Assembly: GCA_964453995.1 (NCBI GenBank)
Contig: CAYVQC010000009.1
Coordinates: forward strand, 29,357 to 93,356
Direction: 5' to 3'
Length of the DNA stretch: 64,000 bases
From: SKVR01 sp964453995
GTDB lineage: Bacteria > Bacteroidota > Bacteroidia > Bacteroidales > UBA7960
Both the position numbers and the translations under genes were made by a program. Numbering within the stretch: position 1 is the stretch's first letter; each line of letters starts with the position of its first letter. This document shows, piece after piece, positions 44,215-52,964 of the stretch. The notes under the pieces are model-generated. The model was given only the letters and a program-made list of their open reading frames with translations. It made no database searches and was not told the origin of the DNA.

Positions 44215-44763
44215 TTATTTGTACCTGTTTCTGCACCACATTGCTTCCGGTGATTTGCGAATCTTTTTGCGGTTATTTTCTTTGGCAGGGTATCCAAGAG
44301 TGATCAGGAGTAGGACTCTTTTTTTGGGGGGCACATGCAGTATTTCTTTTACCCTGGCTTCATCAAACCATCCTATCATACAGGTTCCCAAACCCAGGTC
44401 TGCAGCCTGCAGACAAAAGTGCTCCGCAACAATACCAATATCCATCAGATAAAAGTCCTTGTCTTTTACATTGCCACCCACCTTTGAAAGCCAGTTGGGT
44501 TTTTCTGCAACAATGGCAGCAACCACGGGGGCCTGCGAAGCAAACCTGTTAAATCTGAGCAGAGGACCGTAGGTTGCACTGGCCAAGGCTTCGCTGGTAG
44601 CTTTATCGTCAGCAACAATAATTTTCCACGGTTGTGAATTGCATGCTGAAGGCGCCATGCGGCATGCTTCCATAATCTGTTCAATTTTTTCCGGTTCAAC
44701 CGGTTTTTCTGCATTGTACTTACGGGTACTCTCGCGATGCAATACCAGGTCTTTAAAGTCCAT
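44215..44763 (-). CDS. Nitroreductase family protein
   Basis: A 182-residue FMN-dependent oxidoreductase. RESTRKYNAEKPV near the N-terminus binds FMN phosphate, MAPSACNSQPWKIIV and IGIVAEHFCLQAADLGLGTCMIGWFDEARV are the family signatures. Such enzymes reduce nitro groups, quinones or flavins using NAD(P)H; the substrate is unknown. Divergent from polA; its upstream DNA has a TATCTTTG -7 box (44795-44802, minus). Confidence 0.85.
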   Translation of the reverse strand: MDFKDLVLHRESTRKYNAEKPVEPEKIEQIMEACRMAPSACNSQPWKIIVADDKATSEALASATYGPLLRFNRFASQAPVVAAIVAEKPNWLSKVGGNVKDKDFYLMDIGIVAEHFCLQAADLGLGTCMIGWFDEARVKEILHVPPKKRVLLLITLGYPAKENNRKKIRKSPEAMWCRNRYK

Positions 44764-44794
44764 GATGTTTTGGTTTATATTTCTACTGTTTTTG

Positions 44795-44802
44795 CAAAGA
44801 TA
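44795..44802 (-). promoter_or_regulatory. -7 box for the nitroreductase gene
   Basis: TATCTTTG on the minus strand, 32 bases before the start codon. No clear -33 TTTG. Confidence 0.45.
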
Positions 44803-44966
44803 GATGAAAGTATAAGGATGGAGGGATGTAGTTGGTTTTCCTGTTGGGTAACAGGTTCAAAAAATAATATCTTAGCAGCCTGCTGCCTGGGCATTTGCCC
44901 TTTAGCTAACCTGCAGTATTCTGGCAGCAGCCGGAAACAAAATTTTTTTCCCTCTTTGCCAATCAC

Positions 44967-44974
44967 TATCTTTG
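44967..44974 (+). promoter_or_regulatory. -7 box for polA
   Basis: TATCTTTG, exact match to TAnnTTTG, 26 bases before the polA ATG. A T-tract lies near -33. Confidence 0.5.
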
Positions 44975-44999
44975 ATCAGGATTTTAACAATATAAAAAC

Positions 45000-47804
45000 A
45001 TGCCCGAAAAAAAGAAACTTTTTCTGCTGGATGCCATGGCCCTTATTTACCGGGCCTATTTTGCTCTTAACCGCAACCCCAGAATCAACTCCAAAGGAAT
45101 GAATACATCAGCCGTGTTGGGATTTGCCAATTCACTGCTGGAAGTTTTAAAGAAAGAGAACCCCACACACATAGCAGTTGCTTTTGATGCGTTTGCCCCA
45201 ACCCAGCGGCAAACCGATTTTACAGCTTATAAAGCAAACCGCGAAGATACCCCCGAGGACATTGTCAGTTCCATTCCTTACATCAAACGGCTGATCGAAG
45301 GCTTTAATATACCGGTGCTTGAGGTGCCTGGTTATGAGGCAGACGATATTATTGGCACCTTGGCCAAAAGAGCAGAAAAGGATGGATTTACAGTTTTCAT
45401 GATGACTCCTGACAAGGATTTTGGTCAGCTCGTTTCGGAGAATATCTTTATGTATAAACCCGCACGTATGGGCAACGATGTTGAAATACTGGGCGTTAAA
45501 GAGGTATGTGAAAAGTTTGGCGTGAAACGACCCGAACAGGTCATTGATATATTGGGATTGTGGGGAGATACCTCCGACAATATCCCTGGTGTGCCGGGTA
45601 TAGGAGAAAAAAAAGCAAAAAAGCTCATTTCTGATTTTGATTCCATTGAAAATCTGCTTAAACACGTAGATGATGTACCAGAGAAAAGAAGCAGGGAATC
45701 TCTTAAAGAATATGCCCAACAGGCTCTTATGTCTAAAAGTCTGGCTACCATTATTCTCACTGTGCCTATGGAATGGGATGCTGCCCTTTTTGAGCACAAA
45801 GCTCCCGATCCTGAAATATTGTTGCCCCTGTTTGAAGAACTTGAATTCCGCACTTTTGGCAAAAGGGTTTTTGAACATATCAAAGAAGAGGCTCCGCACG
45901 TTGTGCCTGCTGCAAAACAAATACAAGGACAAATGGACCTGTTTTCGGGAACTGACGCCTTTGAAGATCCGGCCGAATATGCCAGTAAAAGAGTTAAAGA
46001 ACTCTTGGATGAGTACGATTTTCAGGCTGTTGCGGATAAAGAAGATATCAGCAGGCTCATAAGGGAACTGGCTTCTGAGGGTTCTTTTTGCTTTGACACC
46101 GAAACAACTTCCCTTGATATTCGCCAGGCACAGCTTGCCGGGATTGCTTTTTGCACAAAACCCGGCAAAGCATGGTATGTTCCTTTCCCTGCAGATCAAC
46201 AAAAAGCCCTGGATCAGGCCGAAATGTTCAAAGAGATCTTTGAAAACCCAATGGTGGAAAAAACTGGTCAAAACCTCAAATTCGATATCGGGGTTTTGAA
46301 AAACTATAATATACGGGTTGCAGGAAAGCTGTTTGACACGATGCTGGCTCATTACCTGCTGCAACCCGATATGAGGCATAACATGGATGTTTTGTCAGAA
46401 ACCTATCTTTCCTACAAACCCCTGAGCATAGAAGCACTCATAGGGAAAAAAGGCAAAGGGCAGAAAAGCATGCGCGATGTTCCCCCGGATATCATTACTG
46501 CTTATGCCTGTGAAGATGCCAGTGTAACCCTAAGATTGCGCCATGTTTTTGAGCCAGAACTAAAAAAACATGGTCTTACCCACCTGTTTGAAGAGCTCGA
46601 AACACCCCTGATTTATGTTCTTTCTGATATGGAATATCAGGGTGTGAGACTCGACACCAGGGCCCTGGAAGAGTATTCGCTGAAGCTGCAGGATGAAATA
46701 GAGAAAATTGAGGCACAGATATACGAACTTGCCGGGGTAAGATTCAACATTGGTTCACCCAAGCAACTTGGCGAAATATTGTTTGACAAGCTGAGAATCG
46801 TAGAAAAAGCAAAAAAAACCAAGACCAAACAATACAGCACCAGCGAAGATGTCCTTTCCAAGTTGGTTTTGAAGCATGCTATAGTACAAAAGATCCTTGA
46901 CTATCGCTCACTCACCAAGCTTAAGTCAACCTATGTGGATGCATTTCCAAAGCTGATCAATGAAAAAACCGGGCGGCTCCATGCCAGCTTCAATCAGGCC
47001 GTAGCAGCCACAGGCAGGTTGTCGTCCAACAATCCCAATCTGCAAAACATTCCCATTCGCACTGAGCAGGGGCGTGAGATTCGGAAGGCCTTTGTTCCCG
47101 GGAGTGAAGAACATGTTTTGCTTGCGGCCGACTACTCACAGATCGAATTGCGGATCATTGCTTCCCTGAGTAAGGATCCTGCCATGATTGAGGCGTTCAA
47201 CCAGGGGCTTGATATACACGCAGCAACAGCAGCAAAAGTATTCGGAATCAGCATAGACCAGGTGGACCGTGATATGCGCCGAAAAGCAAAAACCGTAAAC
47301 TTTGGTATTGTCTACGGAATCTCTGCTTTCGGGCTTTCCGAAAGGCTCAATATTCCGAGAGACGAAGCTGCAACGATCATCAATAATTACTTCAGTCAAT
47401 ATCCGGGCATAAAGAAGTATATGGATGAAACCATTGAATTTGCAAGAAAAAATGGCTATGTAGAAACCATTATGAAGCGCAGGCGCTACATAAACGACAT
47501 CAACAGCTCCAACGGGGCAGTGAGAGGTTATGCCGAACGCAACGCCATCAACTCTCCCATTCAGGGCTCTGCTGCCGACATGATCAAAAATGCCATGATA
47601 GCCATTTACCTTGAAATGAAATCCCGGGGGTTAAAATCGGAACTGATCCTGCAGGTGCATGACGAACTTGTATTCGATGCACGGAAAGATGAGCTTGACA
47701 CCCTGAAAAAAATTGTGGAACATCACATGAAAAACGCAATGAAACTGGAGGTAGAACTCGAAATTGATATGAACACCGGGTCCAATTGGCTGGAAGCCCA
47801 TTAA
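45000..47804 (+). CDS. polA: DNA polymerase I
   Basis: A 934-residue three-domain polymerase for repair and Okazaki fragment processing. The 5'-3' exonuclease occupies about residues 1-270 (DAMALIYRAYFAL, EADDIIGTLA, PDKDFGQLV, LWGDTSDNIPGVPGIGEKKA). The 3'-5' exonuclease (about 345-520) keeps its metal-binding residues (CFDTETTSLD and GQNLKFDIGVL). The polymerase domain has DYSQIELRI (motif A), RRKAKTVNFGIVYG (O helix) and QVHDELVFD (motif C). All three activities should be intact. A perfect terminator follows. Confidence 0.97.
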   Translation: MPEKKKLFLLDAMALIYRAYFALNRNPRINSKGMNTSAVLGFANSLLEVLKKENPTHIAVAFDAFAPTQRQTDFTAYKANREDTPEDIVSSIPYIKRLIEGFNIPVLEVPGYEADDIIGTLAKRAEKDGFTVFMMTPDKDFGQLVSENIFMYKPARMGNDVEILGVKEVCEKFGVKRPEQVIDILGLWGDTSDNIPGVPGIGEKKAKKLISDFDSIENLLKHVDDVPEKRSRESLKEYAQQALMSKSLATIILTVPMEWDAALFEHKAPDPEILLPLFEELEFRTFGKRVFEHIKEEAPHVVPAAKQIQGQMDLFSGTDAFEDPAEYASKRVKELLDEYDFQAVADKEDISRLIRELASEGSFCFDTETTSLDIRQAQLAGIAFCTKPGKAWYVPFPADQQKALDQAEMFKEIFENPMVEKTGQNLKFDIGVLKNYNIRVAGKLFDTMLAHYLLQPDMRHNMDVLSETYLSYKPLSIEALIGKKGKGQKSMRDVPPDIITAYACEDASVTLRLRHVFEPELKKHGLTHLFEELETPLIYVLSDMEYQGVRLDTRALEEYSLKLQDEIEKIEAQIYELAGVRFNIGSPKQLGEILFDKLRIVEKAKKTKTKQYSTSEDVLSKLVLKHAIVQKILDYRSLTKLKSTYVDAFPKLINEKTGRLHASFNQAVAATGRLSSNNPNLQNIPIRTEQGREIRKAFVPGSEEHVLLAADYSQIELRIIASLSKDPAMIEAFNQGLDIHAATAAKVFGISIDQVDRDMRRKAKTVNFGIVYGISAFGLSERLNIPRDEAATIINNYFSQYPGIKKYMDETIEFARKNGYVETIMKRRRYINDINSSNGAVRGYAERNAINSPIQGSAADMIKNAMIAIYLEMKSRGLKSELILQVHDELVFDARKDELDTLKKIVEHHMKNAMKLEVELEIDMNTGSNWLEAH

Positions 47805-47826
47805 AGAAAGAAAACTCATGCAAAGT

Positions 47827-47852
47827 AAAAAAGCCCCGACCGGGGCTTTTTT
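47827..47852. terminator. Bidirectional terminator, polA/mltF
   Basis: AAAAAAGCCCCG and CGGGGCTTTTTT form a perfect 12-bp stem separated by AC, flanked by A and T runs on both sides, between converging genes. Confidence 0.92.
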
Positions 47853-47883
47853 ATGAATTCATCGTTGGGCAAAACAGATTGTT

Positions 47884-49335
47884 TTATCCTTCCACGGCAT
47901 TGAGATAATGTTCGTACCTTTCGAGTATCTCGGTAACGTAGTGGAAAGGCTCTGCTCCTCTGGCATAACCGTGTCTTACAACCGGATCAAGGTAGTATTT
48001 GGGCTTTGACTTGTTCAGGATAAAGTAATCCACATTGTCTTTCCAGATATTGGGATCTTTGCCGTACTTTTCTGCAAGTCTGCGGGCATCCATAACGTGT
48101 CCCAGGCCTACATTGTAAGAAGCCAATACAAACTTAACCCGTTCCTGTTCGTCAGTAATCACATCTTTTAACCGGCCATTGATCCAGTCCAGGTATTTGA
48201 TACCTGCCATTATGTTTTCTACCGGCGCCGATGTTTGGCTTACATTGTACATAGCAGCAGTATTGGGCATGAGCTGCATAATGCCAAAGGCCCCGGCCCA
48301 GGATACAGCCTCATGATTGAAACGAGATTCCTGGAATGCCATTGAGGCGATCAGGCGCCAGTCCCAGCCCACAATTTCAGCAAAACGCTTAAAATAGTCA
48401 TCATAAACGGAAATACGACCACCGCCAAGAGAATGATACGGGCTGCGGGCCATCAGAGAACTTCTTGGGTTTTGGAAATACCTGGCGTAGAGGTTTGCAT
48501 ACTGGCGCGATTTCCTGAAATCCTCCATCCATTCGTCAATGGCAGCTTTAAGCAGAGGAGTGTCATGACGCACTGCCCACGAAAGGTTTTGCGGAAAACT
48601 CAAGGGTGTCTGTACGTCAATGTTGGCGTAGTAGGTTTGATTTACCTGGGCTACATGCTCATCACTCACCGTGTAATCAATTTCACCATTGGCAACCTTT
48701 TCAATAAGAGTTTCCGGTTCATGGTCTGTTTCGATAATGTAAATGGTATCACCGATCTCTTCCATAAGGTTTGCCAGGCGCACCAGATGGGATGAATTGC
48801 GGTGTACATGAATGGTTTTGCCGGCAAGGTCGAGCTGACTTCTTACCAGGTAGTCCTCAATTTCTGAGGAACGCATGTGATACCAGTTTTCTGGCCTGCG
48901 TTGGATCAGTACTTGTCGGGTTTGGCTGTGGGGTTCGGTAAAGGCCAGTCTTTCGCGTCTGCTTCGTGTAACAGTAAGATCCATAGCTATTATGTTACAC
49001 TCTCCTTCGGTGAGCAGACAGGAGAAATTTTCACTCAGATCATTGGTAACAAAAATCTCCAGTTCTACTCCAATGTGTTGGGAAAACAACCTGAGCAGTT
49101 CAAGATGAAAACCCATGGGTTGACCACGATATACAAAATAATTGGTAGAATTGTAATCTGTGGTAGCCTTTAACACACCCCTCTCCAGAATTGCCGGTAA
49201 GTCATTTTTGTTGACGGTTTCCTCAACAACAACTTCCTCCACAGAATCTGACCTGTTAGATAAAATCAAGCCGAAAAAAATCAAAAGAGGAATACCAACA
49301 ACCAGGAGAAGTTTAACAATTTGTTGTTGTTTCAT
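47884..49335 (-). CDS. mltF: Membrane-bound lytic murein transglycosylase F
   Basis: A 483-residue envelope protein. An N-terminal membrane anchor (KLLLVVGIPLLIFFGLIL) is followed by an SBP-bac-3 (periplasmic solute-binding-like) domain, about residues 45-270, and a SLT lytic transglycosylase domain, about 310-450, with the catalytic Glu in SMAFQESRFN and the GAFGIMQLMPNTA signature. It cleaves peptidoglycan to 1,6-anhydro-muropeptides. The binding-protein domain regulates MltF in E. coli. Transcribed convergently with polA. Confidence 0.93.
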   Translation of the reverse strand: MKQQQIVKLLLVVGIPLLIFFGLILSNRSDSVEEVVVEETVNKNDLPAILERGVLKATTDYNSTNYFVYRGQPMGFHLELLRLFSQHIGVELEIFVTNDLSENFSCLLTEGECNIIAMDLTVTRSRRERLAFTEPHSQTRQVLIQRRPENWYHMRSSEIEDYLVRSQLDLAGKTIHVHRNSSHLVRLANLMEEIGDTIYIIETDHEPETLIEKVANGEIDYTVSDEHVAQVNQTYYANIDVQTPLSFPQNLSWAVRHDTPLLKAAIDEWMEDFRKSRQYANLYARYFQNPRSSLMARSPYHSLGGGRISVYDDYFKRFAEIVGWDWRLIASMAFQESRFNHEAVSWAGAFGIMQLMPNTAAMYNVSQTSAPVENIMAGIKYLDWINGRLKDVITDEQERVKFVLASYNVGLGHVMDARRLAEKYGKDPNIWKDNVDYFILNKSKPKYYLDPVVRHGYARGAEPFHYVTEILERYEHYLNAVEG

Positions 49336-49839
49336 AATTTCAAAATTTTGCTAACGCAAATCAGCCTGCAAAAGTACAAAAAAACACAACTTGATAATCT
49401 TGCTGATTTTTGTTATCATTTGAAATGCAAATATACGGATAAAAACGCAAAAAAGTCATACAAACACTGTTAAATACGAACATAAATTCTGTTGAGCTTC
49501 CGCAGCACCTTACAACAAAGGGGTTCTGGAAAGGCCAAATTGTTAATAACTTTTCCGGTTTTTCGTTTGCAAACGATTGTTTTCCCCCAAAAAAGCAACC
49601 GTAGCTACACTGAAAATGAATATTTGTGAAAAATTAACGTCGGATATTTGCTTAACATGCAGATAATCAGGGGTAAACTGCATAGATATCCCCTTTTTGA
49701 ACTCGTTGTCGGTTAATCCGCAGGCGGGGTATTTGTATGGGTTGCTACCCGTAAAAAATAGATAAGCTTTCAGGGTTTTTCGCCGCACAGGTAAGGGAAA
49801 TTCTTGGTACTTTTGGGTTCTTTATCAAAAAGCCCAAAA
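49336..49839. other. Divergent intergenic region, mltF to holB
   Basis: 504 bases with TACTTTTG -7 boxes facing each way (49369-49376 minus for mltF, 49808-49815 plus for holB). A perfect 12-base palindrome CGTTTGCAAACG lies at 49564-49575. An 81-codon minus frame (49543-49788, GTG start) has no recognisable homology and is not called. Confidence 0.45.
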
Positions 49840-50976
49840 ATGTATTTTAAGGATATTGCCGGACATGCCACAATAAAGGAAAAGCTTATTCATAATGCCC
49901 GCACCGGGCGCATCAGTCATACCCAGCTATTTCTCGGACCTGAGGGGAACGGAAAACTTGCCATGGCCATTGCTTTTGCAAGGTTTCTTTCCTGCCAGCA
50001 ACCCGGCCCTGATGATGCCTGCGGTAAGTGCAGCTCCTGCTTGAAATACAATAAACTTGCTCATCCCGACCTCAATTTCTTTTTCCCCATTGCTTCAAAA
50101 AAGCAAGGTGAGAAAACATACAGCAGCAAAGATTATATTACCGATTGGAGAGAATACCTGGAATCATCAAAGTATGTAAGCCTAAATTCCTGGTATGAGT
50201 TTCTGGGTATGGAAAATAAGCAGGGAATCATTAATGCTGAAGATTGCAATGACGTGATCAGGGTACTGAGTTACAAATCCTACGAAAGCCCTTTCAAGAT
50301 AGTAATTATGTGGATGATTGAAAGATTGTATCATGCAGCGGCTCCCAAATTGCTTAAGATTTTGGAAGAACCCCCGGAAGGGACATTGTTTATCCTGATT
50401 TCAGAAAACCAGGAGCTGGTATTGAATACTATCCTTTCCCGTTCGCAGATCGTTAAAATTCCATCACTTACAGACCAGGAAATAGAAAATGGCCTTGTTG
50501 ATCTTTACCAATATCCGCGTGATGTTGCCAAAAATATTGCCTTTATAGCCGATGGGAATTTTCATAAAGCCCTGGCAATGGCACGCAACGAAGATTCCCG
50601 TGAGGTACATACGCGGTTTTTAAGAGAATGGCTGCGCCATTGTTATTCCTACAAACCAGATGAGATACTGAAGTGTGTTGAAGAAATTGCAAAGAGGGGA
50701 AGGGAAGGGCAGAAAACATTGCTGGGATTTGGGTTGGAAATTTTCAGACAATGTACACTGGTTAACTTTGATGCAGGCCTGCTGGTAAAGACCAATGCTG
50801 AAACGCACGATTTTGTTGTAAAGTTTTCAAAGGTTCTTAAGCCTGATTTTGCCCTGCAATTAACCGAAGAATTCTCTAAGGCTATTTATCATGTAGAAAG
50901 AAACGCCAACCCCAAAATTCTCTTTACAGATCTCTCATTGACACTGAGCCGCATTTTTATGAATGCAAAAAAGTGA
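49840..50976 (+). CDS. holB: DNA polymerase III delta-prime-like subunit
   Basis: A 378-residue clamp-loader ATPase-like protein. The N-terminus MYFKDIAGHATIKEKLIHNA and the degenerate Walker A GPEGNGKLA (no Ser/Thr after Lys, as expected for the non-hydrolysing delta-prime) are seen, with the zinc site CGKCSSCLKYNKLAHPD and LLKILEEPPEGTLFILIS. It belongs to the clamp-loader complex of the replisome. The frame is open from 49804 (TTG); the ATG at 49840 gives the usual start. ricT, gldH and a class A PBP follow on the same strand. Confidence 0.9.
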   Translation: MYFKDIAGHATIKEKLIHNARTGRISHTQLFLGPEGNGKLAMAIAFARFLSCQQPGPDDACGKCSSCLKYNKLAHPDLNFFFPIASKKQGEKTYSSKDYITDWREYLESSKYVSLNSWYEFLGMENKQGIINAEDCNDVIRVLSYKSYESPFKIVIMWMIERLYHAAAPKLLKILEEPPEGTLFILISENQELVLNTILSRSQIVKIPSLTDQEIENGLVDLYQYPRDVAKNIAFIADGNFHKALAMARNEDSREVHTRFLREWLRHCYSYKPDEILKCVEEIAKRGREGQKTLLGFGLEIFRQCTLVNFDAGLLVKTNAETHDFVVKFSKVLKPDFALQLTEEFSKAIYHVERNANPKILFTDLSLTLSRIFMNAKK

Positions 50977-51151
50977 TTATTTTGCTATTTTTGCAGGTGA
51001 TGCTACTGAATTCTAATCCATTCCGGCAAAACAGAGCAAGAATGAAATCAGAGCAATTGGATCGGTGAGCATATTATAGGGCATGGATTTTTTCTTGAAG
51101 ACCCGGAAAGTAGTGCTATTGCCCATTGTAAAAATTTAAACTAATACTAAA

Positions 51152-52300
51152 TTGGAAAATAACAACAACTTCATATCCCGCGGATGCCGCTGTGCTCCCC
51201 GGCCCAACGCAAACCGGCAGGATGATATACATGCTCATTCCTGTACCAAACTCAATGTTTTCAATTGGCTCGATAAGGTAAAACCACCTAAAAGTTTCCC
51301 CGCACCAGAGTTTGTTGAAGTAAGATTTAAAAACAGCAGAAAGGATTTCTTTCTGGTACCAGAAGACCTTTTCCTTGAAGAAGGTGATATAGTTGCAGTC
51401 GAAGCTTCTCCAGGTCATGATATTGGTATCGTTACCATTACCGGCGAGATAGTAAAGGTCCAGATGAGAAACAAAAAGATCGATGCTTCCAAAACAGAAT
51501 TTAAAAAGGTTTATCGCAAGGCCAAAGTATCGGACATTGAAAAATGGGTAGCTGCCGTTGACCTGGAAAAATCTACCATGTATGGAAGCAGGAAAATTGC
51601 TTCTTCATTGAAACTGGACATGAAGATCAGCGATGTGGAATACCAGGGCGATAAAACAAAAGCAATCTTTTATTATACTGCCGATGAGAGAGTGGATTTC
51701 AGGGAACTGATAAAAGTGTTGGCAGAATCTTTTAGTGTAAGAATAGAAATGCGACAGATTGGCATGCGCCAGGAGGCAAGCCGGTTGGGAGGTATTGGAT
51801 CCTGTGGCAGAGAATTATGCTGTGCAACCTGGCTTACAAACTTCCGCACCGTATCTACCAATGCTGCCCGCACCCAACAGCTCTCGCTCAATCCTCAAAA
51901 ACTTGCAGGTCAATGCTCTAAGCTAAAATGTTGCATCAATTATGAAAATGATTGCTACCTGGATGCTCTAAAGAATCAACCCGATACTTCCCTTCTGCTG
52001 CATACCAAAAAAGGAAAAGCGTTTCACCAGAAAACAGATATCCTGCGCAACATTATGTATTATTCATACATGGACCACCCCTCTAATTTTATACCCGTTC
52101 CGGGCGATAGGGTTGCCAGCATTCTTGAAATGAATAAAAGAAATATAACTCCGGAGGCACTGGAAGAAGAAGGTTATGCAGAACCTGTCGCCGAAAAAAG
52201 GTCTGCAACAGGCTATGAAGAAGATAGCTTAACTCGTTTTGATAAACCTGCAAAATCAAAAAGAAGAAGGAAAAAGACAAAACCCAGAAAGAAGCCCTAA
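51152..52300 (+). CDS. ricT: RicT/PSP1 domain regulatory iron-sulfur protein
   Basis: A 382-residue PSP1-domain protein (YaaT/RicT in Bacillus, part of the RicAFT complex that stimulates RNA maturation). Seen: FVEVRFKNSRKDFF, EASPGHDIGIVTITGEIVKVQM and the Cys-rich RLGGIGSCGRELCCATWL with QCSKLKCCINYENDC, likely Fe-S ligands. The N-terminus adds a short Cys segment (GCRCAP, Cys12 and Cys14). There is no in-frame ATG after the upstream stop at 51137-51139; TTG at 51152 is the only plausible start that keeps the N-terminal domain. The C-terminus is a basic Lys/Arg tail. Confidence 0.9.
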   Translation: MENNNNFISRGCRCAPRPNANRQDDIHAHSCTKLNVFNWLDKVKPPKSFPAPEFVEVRFKNSRKDFFLVPEDLFLEEGDIVAVEASPGHDIGIVTITGEIVKVQMRNKKIDASKTEFKKVYRKAKVSDIEKWVAAVDLEKSTMYGSRKIASSLKLDMKISDVEYQGDKTKAIFYYTADERVDFRELIKVLAESFSVRIEMRQIGMRQEASRLGGIGSCGRELCCATWLTNFRTVSTNAARTQQLSLNPQKLAGQCSKLKCCINYENDCYLDALKNQPDTSLLLHTKKGKAFHQKTDILRNIMYYSYMDHPSNFIPVPGDRVASILEMNKRNITPEALEEEGYAEPVAEKRSATGYEEDSLTRFDKPAKSKRRRKKTKPRKKP

Positions 52301-52432
52301 ATTAAGCCCATCAAGGACATATACTTATTCTTTTGGGAGTAAACCAAGACAACGAAAAATTAATTTCTGACAGTGCTTTTGCTGGCAGCTCAAACCAACC
52401 CGATGATTCTTACACTGAATAAATATAAACGG

Positions 52433-52906
52433 ATGTACCAGCCTGAAAAATTTCATTTATTTATTGCCTCGTTCTTACTCCTTGCTACAGTGGCCTGCCA
52501 TAACAATGTTGTAATGGAAAAAAGTATGAAGATAGAAGGGGAGAGCTGGGATATTGATGAAATAAAAGTATTCGAAAAGGAGTTTACCGATACTGTTTCT
52601 CTTTACGATATGTACTTTAATGTAAGAAACAACCACGAATATCCCTACAGCAATCTTTTTGTGTTTTTCCACACTGAGTTTCCCGACGGACGCATTTTCA
52701 AGGATACATTGGAGATGATCCTGGCAGACCGGCAGGGTAAATGGACGGGTAAAGGATTTGGAAAGATCAAATCCAACAGCTTCCATTTTCGTAAAGACGT
52801 ATGGTTCCCCCTTGAAGGAACATATAAGTTCAGTGTACAGCATGCCATGAGGGATGAAGAGCTTACTGGCATTACAGATGTGGGAATTCGCATTGAAAAG
52901 AAATAA
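52433..52906 (+). CDS. gldH: Gliding motility lipoprotein GldH
   Basis: A 157-residue lipoprotein. An N-terminal signal peptide has its lipobox Cys22 at LLATVACHN, and the rest is a beta-rich domain with the conserved VSLYDMYFNVRNNHEYPYSNLF and the WFPLEGTYKFSVQHAMR block of GldH. In Flavobacterium GldH is needed for gliding; non-gliding Bacteroidota also carry it, so a broader envelope role is likely. The frame opens at TTG 52373 and has ATG at 52403; 52433 fits the lipoprotein signal. The PBP gene starts 59 bases downstream. Confidence 0.87.
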   Translation: MYQPEKFHLFIASFLLLATVACHNNVVMEKSMKIEGESWDIDEIKVFEKEFTDTVSLYDMYFNVRNNHEYPYSNLFVFFHTEFPDGRIFKDTLEMILADRQGKWTGKGFGKIKSNSFHFRKDVWFPLEGTYKFSVQHAMRDEELTGITDVGIRIEKK

Positions 52907-52964
52907 GACGGTAGTTTTGCCGTTTCAAGAAAGAACAATAAAACCACTATTATATAAAGTAAGA

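Noticed and set aside
45147..46379. 410-codon reading frame on the minus strand inside polA
   Set aside because: It is fully antisense to the polA exonuclease region, has no recognisable domain, and polA's codons are well conserved; treated as a shadow.
49543..49788. 81-codon minus-strand frame in the mltF-holB gap
   Set aside because: GTG start, no recognisable domain, mid-gap location between divergent promoters; too weak to call, though it could be checked for repeats elsewhere in the genome.
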